NCBI RefSeq assembly: GCF_001424905.1
Contig: NZ_LMCU01000001.1
Span: 1,853,480-1,917,479 of the forward strand
Length of the DNA stretch: 64,000 nt
Direction of reading: 5' to 3'
Origin: Leifsonia sp. Root112D2
GTDB taxonomy: Bacteria > Actinomycetota > Actinomycetes > Actinomycetales > Microbacteriaceae
The notes below the pieces were generated by a model that ran no database searches, was not told the DNA's origin, and saw only the letters and a program-made list of their open reading frames with translations. How positions within the stretch are numbered: position 1 is the first letter of the stretch; each line of letters opens with the position of its first letter. Of the stretch, positions 55,382 through 62,417 are shown piece by piece. Both the position numbers and the translations under genes were made by a program.

Positions 55382-56775
55382 GCAACGGCCAGACACGCAC
55401 CGTCGAGCCGACCGCAGCACGGCGTTTGGGACGAGCGCTTGTGGCGATAGCGCTACTTGCGGCGGTGATCGGCAGTGTCGGGGCGCCACTGATCACAGCG
55501 GTGGCAACCGGGATGCATGTGTCGCTCGGCGCGGCGCAGTGGACGCTCACGATCACGCTGTTTACGGGCGCGATAGCAGCACCCGTTCTTGGGCGGCTCG
55601 GTTCCGGTCCGCACCGGCGCCGCACGATCCTCTTCACTCTCGCGCTCGTCGCATTGGGCGGGGCGCTGGCTGCTGCCCCGCTGCCGTTCGCCGTCCTGCT
55701 TGCGGGGCGCGCGCTGCAAGGCCTCGGGCTTGGTGTCATTGCGTTGTTGATGAGCGTCGCCCGCGACCAACTGCCCGCGGAGCGATCCGGGTCCACCATC
55801 GCGACGCTCTCGGTCGCCTCGACCGTTGGAATCGGCGTCGGGTACCCGTTGATCGGGTTCCTCGATCAGATCGCCGGGCTCCGGTTCGCATACGGGTTCG
55901 GTTTCGTTCTCTCCGTCGGCGCCCTCGCCATCGCCTGGCGCGCACTGCCGGCAGACGTGCAACGGCCCCAGGCTCGCGTGGATGCGCCCGGTGCGCTTCT
56001 GCTCGGTGCCGGAACGCTCGGCGTGCTGCTGGTCATCGCCGAACCCGCCGTGTGGACGAATCCGTGGTTCGGCGGGTCGATCCTTGCGGCAACCGCCGTC
56101 GTGCTCGGCACCTGGGTTGCTGTGGAGCTTCGCGCGGCATCCCCGCTGGTTGATCTGCGACTACTCGCGCAGCCCCCCGTCCTTCGCGCGAACACGGCGA
56201 TGCTCGTCGCCGGGATCGGCATGTACCTGTTGTTCAGTCTGCTTACCCGATACGTGCAAACCCCCGCGACGGTCAGTTACGGTTTCGGCCTTCCCGGGGT
56301 CCTCGCCGGTGCGGCATTGATCCCGTTCTCCGTGCTCGGTTTCGTGGCAGGCAAGCTCGCACCGAAAGGCGTTAAGCGTCTCTCCGAAGGGTGGGTCTAC
56401 ACCGCGGCCGCCGTCTCGGTCATGGCCGCGGCCGCGCTCTTCGCCACAGCGCCGGGTTCGCTATTCGCGGTCCTCATCGCGATGGCGATCCTCGGCTTCG
56501 GTGTCGGCGGTGTATCCGCCATCATGCCGACACTCGTCCTGGTCAACGTGCCCCAAACCGAAACCGCCAGCGTTCTCTCCATCAACCAGATCGTCCGCAG
56601 CATCGGATTCAGCATCGGCAGCGCCCTCGCCGGCCTGCTCCTCGCTGCCGCCACCCCACCCGGCGCGCTGCTCCCGCACCAACACGGTTACGTGGCCGCG
56701 GCACTGTGGGTGCTTCCCCTGCTGGCGATCAGCGCCATAACGATTCTCATCGCGCGCCGATCCGGAACGCGGTGA
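55378..56775 (+). CDS. MFS transporter (drug-efflux-like)
   Basis: A 465-residue major facilitator protein with 12-14 hydrophobic segments. GRLGSGPHRRRTILF matches the loop 2-3 motif, and ALQGLGLGVIALLMSVARDQLP is a motif-C-like region of antiporters. The length suits the DHA2-type drug/H+ antiporters. The GTG start overlaps the TetR stop. With the TetR gene it forms the standard efflux module, probably for a hydrophobic drug or metabolite. It has an unusually long Ala-rich C-terminal half. Confidence 0.88.
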   Translation: MSNGQTRTVEPTAARRLGRALVAIALLAAVIGSVGAPLITAVATGMHVSLGAAQWTLTITLFTGAIAAPVLGRLGSGPHRRRTILFTLALVALGGALAAAPLPFAVLLAGRALQGLGLGVIALLMSVARDQLPAERSGSTIATLSVASTVGIGVGYPLIGFLDQIAGLRFAYGFGFVLSVGALAIAWRALPADVQRPQARVDAPGALLLGAGTLGVLLVIAEPAVWTNPWFGGSILAATAVVLGTWVAVELRAASPLVDLRLLAQPPVLRANTAMLVAGIGMYLLFSLLTRYVQTPATVSYGFGLPGVLAGAALIPFSVLGFVAGKLAPKGVKRLSEGWVYTAAAVSVMAAAALFATAPGSLFAVLIAMAILGFGVGGVSAIMPTLVLVNVPQTETASVLSINQIVRSIGFSIGSALAGLLLAAATPPGALLPHQHGYVAAALWVLPLLAISAITILIARRSGTR

Positions 56776-56841
56776 AGGTTGTGCCTACAGACAGTACGCT
56801 CGGCATAACGCCGCGACTGGTGCAGGAAGAAGGAGTGCAAC

Positions 56842-57210
56842 GTGGAGATGCGACTGGAACTGGTGCCACTGCCTTCGACGGACGTGGATCGAAGCAAGGC
56901 GTTCTATGTCGAGCGTGTGGGCTTCACCCTCGATCACGATGTCGAACCCGGCAACGGCATGCGCGTCGTGCAGTTGACACCGCCTGGATCGGCGTGCTCC
57001 ATCGTGATCGGCGTCGGCATCAGCGATCCCGATGCCGCACCGGTTCTCGGCCTTCATCTGGTTGTGGACGATGTGGATGCCGCTCGTCGAACGCTCGTGG
57101 GCAACGGTGTTGATGTCTCGGACGTCAGCGATATGGGTGGCGGCGTGCGCTACGCATACTTCAGCGATCCCGACGGCAATTCCTGGGCGCTGCAACAGAT
57201 ATCGCGGTGA
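56842..57210 (+). CDS. VOC family (glyoxalase/bleomycin-resistance-like) protein
   Basis: A 122-residue protein with two beta-alpha-beta-beta-beta modules. MRLELVPLPSTDVDRSKAFYVERVGF is the first module, LGLHLVVDDVDAARRTLVGNGVDV the second, ending FSDPDGNSWALQQ, the characteristic VOC end with the metal-ligand Glu replaced by Gln or Trp-Ala. It may bind or sequester a small molecule. The GTG start follows AGAAGGAG. It stands alone after the efflux operon. Confidence 0.9.
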   Translation: MEMRLELVPLPSTDVDRSKAFYVERVGFTLDHDVEPGNGMRVVQLTPPGSACSIVIGVGISDPDAAPVLGLHLVVDDVDAARRTLVGNGVDVSDVSDMGGGVRYAYFSDPDGNSWALQQISR

Positions 57211-57422
57211 GTGTTCGCCGGTGTCTGCCCGGCCGAATGCGGACGAAGCTCGACTCATCTGCCAGTGCGGCCAATGCATGGGTGGTCAATGCCTGTGCGG
57301 TCAATTGACGCGGAACTCAGACGACGAAAACGCGGGCACCGCGCCCGCTCTGGCGTAACGTCAGAGCAAGCCGCAACGGCGGCCTCTCGAGTCAACGAAG
57401 ACATCAGGGAGTGACACCACTA

Positions 57423-58982
57423 ATGACGAATACCGGTTTTGCCACCATGTCGGTCGCGGCGCTGCTCGCCGAGACCGCGAACCGACTGCCCGAGAACGTT
57501 GCGGTGATCTTCGGCGATCAGCACATCAGCTACCGCGAACTCTGGGATCAGACGCGAGCGTACGCTGGCGCGCTGCGCGCTCGCGGCATCGGCCCGGGCA
57601 ATCCGGTGGCCGTGCTCATCCCGAACGTTCCCGACTTTCCCCGCGTCTACTACGCGATCCTCTCGCTCGGTGCAGTCGTGGTTCCGGTGCATGCGCTGCT
57701 CAAGGGCGAGGAGATCGACTACGTGCTGCGCGACAGCGGCGCGAAGGCGCTGGTCTGCGCAGCCCCGCTGCTGGGTGAGGGCGCGAAGGGGGCGGCACTG
57801 GCCGGCATCGATCTGCTGACGGTGCTCGTGCCCGATGACAGGCTCGCGGAACTGCCGTTCCCGCGCCTGGAGGACGAGGCCGCGAACGCCGAGCCGATCG
57901 TCACCTTCGAGCCGCAGAGCCCCTTCGCCACGGCCACGATCCTCTACACGAGCGGCACAACGGGCAAGCCCAAGGGCGCGGAGGGAGGCCATTTCTCCCT
58001 CGTGGAACAGGTGAACACCCTGCTGGCAGGCACGCTCGACATGGGCGCAGACGATGTGATTCTCGGATGCCTGCCCCTCTTCCACACCTTCGGCCAGACC
58101 TGCGTCATGAACGTGGGATTCCGTGTCGGGGCGACCATCGTGATGGTTCCGAAGTTCGACGGCGCGACCGCGCTCGCCCTCCTCAACACCCATCGCTGCA
58201 CCATCATGACGGGCGTGCCCACGATGTACATCGCGTTGTTTGAGGCCGCGAAGACGAACGCCGAGCGGCCACCGCTGCGCTACGGCGTCTCCGGCGGCGC
58301 GGCGATTCCCGTCGCCGTGATCGAGCGCGTGAAGCAGGTGTACGACATCGACATTCACGAGGGTTACGGCCTCACCGAGACCTCGCCCGTCGCCACCTTC
58401 AACCACCGCGGCAAGCCCACGCGGGCAGGAACCGTCGGCCAGCCGGTCTGGGGTGTCGACGTTGAGATCGCCGACGCCGAGAACGACGCCCACATCGAGC
58501 TGCTGCCGCGCGGCGAACTCGGCGAGATCGTCATTCGCGGCCACAACCTGATGAAGGGCTACCTCAACCGACCGGATGCCGACGCGGAGGCGGTGGTCGA
58601 CGGCTGGTTCCGCACCGGCGACCTCGGTACGAAGAGCGATGACGATTACGTCACCATCGTCGACCGCAAGAAGGACATGATCGTGCGCAACGGCTACAAC
58701 GTGTACCCGCGGGAGGTGGAGGAGGTGCTGTCCACGCATCCGGCCGTCGCCATGGTCGCGGTCTTCGGCATCGGTCACGAGACGCATGGGCAGGAGATCA
58801 TGGCGGCCATCACGCTCTCGCCGGGCGAATCGGTGCACGCCGACGAGCTCATCGCCTTCGCGAAGGAACATGTCGCGGCGTACAAATACCCGCGCCGCGT
58901 GGAGATTCTCGAGTCCTTGCCGCTGGGGCCCAGCGGCAAGGTGCTCAAGCGTGAACTGGTGGCGCGCTTCGAGGAGGCCTAG
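57423..58982 (+). CDS. AMP-dependent acyl-CoA ligase (long-chain fatty acid-CoA ligase type)
   Basis: A 519-residue adenylate-forming ligase. Motif A3 is TILYTSGTTGKPKGAEGGH, A5 is EGYGLTETSP, A7 is GWFRTGDLG, A8 is DRKKDMIVRNGYNVYPREVE, and A10 is GPSGKVLKRELV. It activates a fatty or aryl acid as AMP ester and then as CoA thioester. ATG 57423 is about ten bases after AGGGAG; GTG 57411 is an alternative, but its ribosome site would be adjacent. The 212-base gap before it has TAACGT (57356-57361) as a possible -10 and a short repeat of GGTCAATG-like words. Confidence 0.9.
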   Translation: MTNTGFATMSVAALLAETANRLPENVAVIFGDQHISYRELWDQTRAYAGALRARGIGPGNPVAVLIPNVPDFPRVYYAILSLGAVVVPVHALLKGEEIDYVLRDSGAKALVCAAPLLGEGAKGAALAGIDLLTVLVPDDRLAELPFPRLEDEAANAEPIVTFEPQSPFATATILYTSGTTGKPKGAEGGHFSLVEQVNTLLAGTLDMGADDVILGCLPLFHTFGQTCVMNVGFRVGATIVMVPKFDGATALALLNTHRCTIMTGVPTMYIALFEAAKTNAERPPLRYGVSGGAAIPVAVIERVKQVYDIDIHEGYGLTETSPVATFNHRGKPTRAGTVGQPVWGVDVEIADAENDAHIELLPRGELGEIVIRGHNLMKGYLNRPDADAEAVVDGWFRTGDLGTKSDDDYVTIVDRKKDMIVRNGYNVYPREVEEVLSTHPAVAMVAVFGIGHETHGQEIMAAITLSPGESVHADELIAFAKEHVAAYKYPRRVEILESLPLGPSGKVLKRELVARFEEA

Positions 58983-58991
58983 CGTGGAGGA

Positions 58992-59825
58992 ATGACCGCA
59001 TCGAATCCCGTTCCCACCATCGCCCTCAACAACGACACCTCCATTCCCCAACTCGGCTTCGGTGTCTTCAAGGTCGACCCGCCAGAGACCGAACGCATCG
59101 TCACGGATGCGCTCGAGGTGGGCTACCGGCACATCGACACGGCGGCGGCGTACGAGAACGAAGGCGGTGTCGGTGCCGCGCTGAAGGCGTCCGGAATCGC
59201 GCGCGACGAGCTTTTCATCACCACCAAGCTTGCGAATCCGCGACAGACACAGGCGTCTGCGGCTTTCGAGGAGAGCCTGGAGAAGCTGAGCCTCGACTAT
59301 GTGGACCTTTACCTGATTCACTGGCCGACGCCCGAGCGCGACACCTACGTGCAGGCGTGGAAGGAGCTCGAAACCATTGCCGAGTCCGGAAGGGCGAAGG
59401 CCATCGGCGTCTCCAACTTTTTGGTTCCGCACCTGCAACGCCTGTTCGAGGAGACGAGCATCGTGCCTGCCGTCGATCAGATCGAACTGCACCCGGCATA
59501 CCAGCAGCCCGACGTGACCTCCTTCGCGCATGAGCACGGCATCCACATCGAGGCGTGGGGACCGCTCGGCCAGGGCAAATACGATCTGCTCGAGCTGCCG
59601 CAGATCACCGAAGCCGCCGCCGCGCACGGTAAGACCCCGGCGCAGATCGTGATTCGCTGGCACCTGCAGCGGGGCAACATCGTGTTTCCCAAGAGCAATC
59701 GTCGCGAGCGCATGGCCGAGAACTTCGATGTCTTCGATTTCACCCTCACGGATGCCGAGCTTGGCGCCATCACGGCGCTCGAGCGCGGTGGCCGGGTGGG
59801 TGCGCACCCCAACGAGTTGAACTGA
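58992..59825 (+). CDS. Aldo/keto reductase (AKR5 type)
   Basis: A 277-residue aldo/keto reductase. HIDTAAAYENEGGVGAAL holds Asp and Tyr, FITTKLANPRQ the Lys, YLIHWPTPERDTY the His, and FPKSNRRERMAENFDVFDF the NADPH site. It starts nine bases after the ligase stop. GGAGGA lies directly before the ATG, but TAGCGT (58980-58985), which includes the ligase TAG stop, is also placed six bases before the ATG, so it may have its own leaderless promoter. Confidence 0.92.
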   Translation: MTASNPVPTIALNNDTSIPQLGFGVFKVDPPETERIVTDALEVGYRHIDTAAAYENEGGVGAALKASGIARDELFITTKLANPRQTQASAAFEESLEKLSLDYVDLYLIHWPTPERDTYVQAWKELETIAESGRAKAIGVSNFLVPHLQRLFEETSIVPAVDQIELHPAYQQPDVTSFAHEHGIHIEAWGPLGQGKYDLLELPQITEAAAAHGKTPAQIVIRWHLQRGNIVFPKSNRRERMAENFDVFDFTLTDAELGAITALERGGRVGAHPNELN

Positions 59826-59857
59826 GCACGGTGTTGAACCGAGCACGGTGTTGAACC
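59824..59857. repeat. 17-bp tandem repeat, two copies
   Basis: GAGCACGGTGTTGAACC is repeated exactly, right after the aldo/keto reductase stop. A partial GAGTTGAAC sits just upstream. The second copy ends 18 bases before the encapsulin-cargo ATG, so it may overlap that operon's promoter region. Confidence 0.8.
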
Positions 59858-59875
59858 GAAAAGTCAGGAGAAGGC

Positions 59876-60268
59876 ATGTCGACCGACCAGTACCACGAGC
59901 CACCCGCCGAGCTGAGCGCCGAAACGCGCACATTCGCACGCATGTGCGCCAGTCTCTCGGAGGAGGCAGAGGCCATCGGCTGGTACGAGCAGCGCATCGC
60001 CGTCGAGGCTGACGAGGTGGCGCGGGCCATCATGGTCGACTCGCTCGGCGAGGAGTACAAGCACTTCTGCATGGAGCTTGAGTTCCTGTTCCGGGCGAAG
60101 CCGCTGTGGCGAGAGACGGCCCAGGGAGTCCTGTTCAAGGATGGCGACATCGTTGAGAACGGCGAGGCCTCGGAGGCCGCAGCCGGCAGCGATGAGTCGC
60201 CGTCGTCATCCGATGATGGTACAAGCTCATCGCTGGGCATCGGCACGCTGAAAGGACACGGGCTATGA
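59876..60268 (+). CDS. Encapsulated ferritin-like protein (encapsulin cargo)
   Basis: A 130-residue EncFtn-type protein. E32 and the pair E60-x-x-H63 (EEYKHFC) match the ferroxidase ligands of the Rhodospirillum rubrum EncFtn (E32, E62, H65), with the family WYEQR segment after E32. A Ser/Asp/Glu-rich linker of about 35 residues leads to SSLGIGTLKGHGL, the classic encapsulin loading peptide (LxxGSLGIGSLKG type). Such annular decamers oxidise Fe2+ and feed it into the shell. AGGAGAAGG precedes the ATG. The encapsulin gene overlaps its end (ATGA). Confidence 0.93.
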   Translation: MSTDQYHEPPAELSAETRTFARMCASLSEEAEAIGWYEQRIAVEADEVARAIMVDSLGEEYKHFCMELEFLFRAKPLWRETAQGVLFKDGDIVENGEASEAAAGSDESPSSSDDGTSSSLGIGTLKGHGL

Positions 60269-61068
60269 ACCACCTGCTGCGCGAACACGCGCCGATCACG
60301 GATGCCGGCTGGTCGCTTCTCGACGATGAGGCGACCGAACGCCTGACGGTGGCGCTCGGCGCTCGAGCGCTCGTGGACTTCTCGGGACCGCACGGCTGGA
60401 AGCACTCGGCCACGAACCTCGGGCGCGTCGGGCCCGCCGTTAAATCGTCCGCAGACGATGTGGTCGCCCGACCCCGTGTCGTGCTTCCGCTGGCAGAGGT
60501 GCGTGCCGATTTCGTCGTGCAGCGTGACGAGCTTGCCGACTATTCCCGCGGCGCCGCAGATGCCGACCTGTCGAGTCTCGACGAGGCGGCATTGCGCATA
60601 GCCGCAGTGGAGAATGCCGCAGTATTCCACGGCTGGAAAGAGCTCGGCATCGTGGGAATCATCGACGCGTCACCGCATGAGCCGATCACGCTCGGAGACG
60701 ACAGGAACCGGTACGCGCAACAGGTGGCCACGGCGGTTGCCACGCTGCGTCGTAGCGGTATCGGCGGACCATACGGTCTCGCGTTGAGCCCCTCGGCATA
60801 CACGACGGTCATCGAGACGAGCGAGCACGGCGGATACCCGCTGCTCGACCACCTGCACAAGATTCTCGGTGGTCCCATCGCGTGGGTGCCCGGCATTCGC
60901 GAGGGAGTGGTGATGAGCACGCGCGGGGGAGACTTCCTCTTCGAATCCGGCGAGGACTTCTCGCTTGGCTACGCGAATCATGATGCGGATACGGTGTCGC
61001 TGTATATCGAGGAGACGTTCAGCTTTCGTGTGGCGACGCCCGAGGCCGCAGTGGCGCTCGCGGAATAG
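60265..61068 (+). CDS. Encapsulin shell protein (linocin M18/family 1)
   Basis: A 267-residue HK97-fold shell protein. It starts NHLLREHAPITDAGWSLLDDEA and has the family segments VDFSGPHGWKHSATNLGR, ADLSSLDEAALRIAAVENAAVFHG, and the C-terminal YIEETFSFRVATPEAAVAL; these are typical of family 1 encapsulins that form 60-subunit, about 24 nm compartments. The upstream cargo gene shows that the compartment stores iron. ATGA overlap couples it to its cargo. Confidence 0.96.
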   Translation: MNHLLREHAPITDAGWSLLDDEATERLTVALGARALVDFSGPHGWKHSATNLGRVGPAVKSSADDVVARPRVVLPLAEVRADFVVQRDELADYSRGAADADLSSLDEAALRIAAVENAAVFHGWKELGIVGIIDASPHEPITLGDDRNRYAQQVATAVATLRRSGIGGPYGLALSPSAYTTVIETSEHGGYPLLDHLHKILGGPIAWVPGIREGVVMSTRGGDFLFESGEDFSLGYANHDADTVSLYIEETFSFRVATPEAAVALAE

Positions 61069-61133
61069 CCAGTGCTTTACGTTGTGTTGCGCGCGCGATG
61101 GCGCTCGAGCAGGCGTGGGCATAACGTCGGATC

Positions 61134-61733
61134 ATGTCCGAGTCTCTGATTCCCCGCCCGCTCAAGGTCGTCGCTGTCTCCGGGAGCCTGCACGCGCCCT
61201 CGAAGACGACGGCGCTGGTCAACGAGATTCTCGCCGCGTTCGGACGCGAACTCGAGATCGATGCTCACCTCATCGAGGTCAACGAGATCGGGCCGGAGTT
61301 CGCCGGGGCGCTGCGCAGGGACCAGGTCTCCGCTGCCGTCGAGGAGGAGTTGCAACGCATCGAAAGTGCAGACCTGCTCGTGGTGGCCAGCCCCGTGTAT
61401 CGCGCGTCGTTCACCGGCCTCTTCAAGCACCTCTTCGATTTCGTGGGTCAGTATGCCCTCGTCGATACCCCGGTGTTGCTCGCCGCGACGGGGGGCAGTG
61501 ACCGGCACGCCCTCATTATCGAGCACCAGTTTCGGCCGCTGTTCGGCTTCTTCCAGGCGCTCACGCTGCCGATCGGCGTGTATGCCAACGACTCCGACTT
61601 CACCGAACACCGCGTCACGAGCCTCGACCTGCAGGAGCGCATCGACCTGGCGGTCTCTCGGGCATTGCCGCTCATCCGCTTGAATGTGGCCGAGTCCGAC
61701 TCCATCGCCCGGTACCTGCAAGGCCAGTCGTGA
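61134..61733 (+). CDS. NAD(P)H-dependent FMN reductase, paralogue 1
   Basis: A 199-residue flavodoxin-like reductase. VVAVSGSLHAPSKTTALVNEIL is the FMN phosphate loop, ADLLVVASPVYRASFTGLFKHLFDFVGQYAL contains the family SPxYxxSxTGxLK motif, and GGSDRHALIIEHQFRPLFGFFQAL follows. This matches MsuE/SsuE-type NADPH:FMN reductases. TAACGT ends six bases before the ATG. It is downstream of the encapsulin operon, and a role in supplying reduced flavin for iron release is possible but not shown. A second copy follows. Confidence 0.9.
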   Translation: MSESLIPRPLKVVAVSGSLHAPSKTTALVNEILAAFGRELEIDAHLIEVNEIGPEFAGALRRDQVSAAVEEELQRIESADLLVVASPVYRASFTGLFKHLFDFVGQYALVDTPVLLAATGGSDRHALIIEHQFRPLFGFFQALTLPIGVYANDSDFTEHRVTSLDLQERIDLAVSRALPLIRLNVAESDSIARYLQGQS

Positions 61734-62347
61734 GCACGCCTGACCCGACATCGACGCCCACCCCAGCATCTACGCCGGCATCCGCACCGCTGAAGGTCGT
61801 CGCTGTCTCGGGAAGCCTGCACGCGCCCTCGAAGACCACTGCACTCGTGAACGAGATTCTCGCGACGCTCGCCGGGCACATCGACATCGAGTCGAGCGTG
61901 ATCGAGCTCAGCGTGATCGGGCCCGACTTCACCGGGGCGCTCGTGCGTGACGATCTTCCCGAGTCGATCGAAACCGTGTTGCAGAGCATCGAGTCGGCGG
62001 ATCTGCTCGTGGTTGCGAGCCCGGTGTATCGCGCCTCGGTCACGGGGCTGTTCAAGCACCTCTTCGACTTCGTGGGCCAGTATGCGCTCATCGGCAAGCC
62101 CGTGCTGCTGGCGGCCACGGGTGGCAGCGACCGGCACGCGCTCATCATCGAGCACCAGCTGCGGCCCCTTTTCGGTTTCTTCCAGGCGCTCACCTTGCCG
62201 CTCGGGGTCTATGCGAGCGATGCCGACTTCACCGACTACCGCGTGAGCAATCCTGCCCTGCAGGAGCGCATCGAACTCGCCCTCACGCGTGGGCGCCTGT
62301 TCATCCGTCGTTTTGAACCGGTGTCGCCGCATGCCGGCGGCTGGTGA
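61730..62347 (+). CDS. NAD(P)H-dependent FMN reductase, paralogue 2
   Basis: A 205-residue near-duplicate of the preceding protein. VVAVSGSLHAPSKTTALVNEIL is identical, and ADLLVVASPVYRASVTGLFKHLFDFVGQYAL and GGSDRHALIIEHQ are almost so; the first 20 residues are a Pro/Thr/Ser-rich extension instead. The GTG overlaps the stop of copy 1 (GTGA). It is a tandem duplication, probably with subunit or substrate specialisation. Confidence 0.9.
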   Translation: MSTPDPTSTPTPASTPASAPLKVVAVSGSLHAPSKTTALVNEILATLAGHIDIESSVIELSVIGPDFTGALVRDDLPESIETVLQSIESADLLVVASPVYRASVTGLFKHLFDFVGQYALIGKPVLLAATGGSDRHALIIEHQLRPLFGFFQALTLPLGVYASDADFTDYRVSNPALQERIELALTRGRLFIRRFEPVSPHAGGW

Positions 62348-62417
62348 GCACAGCGGTCCACACCACAGGCGAACGGGGCCAGGGCGGTCCATGCCGAGCG
62401 CGATCTAGGCTGGGTGC

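Noticed and set aside
57211..57410. Cys-rich reading frame (CQCGQCMGGQCLCGQ) before the acyl-CoA ligase gene
   Set aside because: It continues a shadow frame of the VOC gene, has no separate start or ribosome site, and the cysteines come from a short DNA repeat of GGTCAATG-like words.
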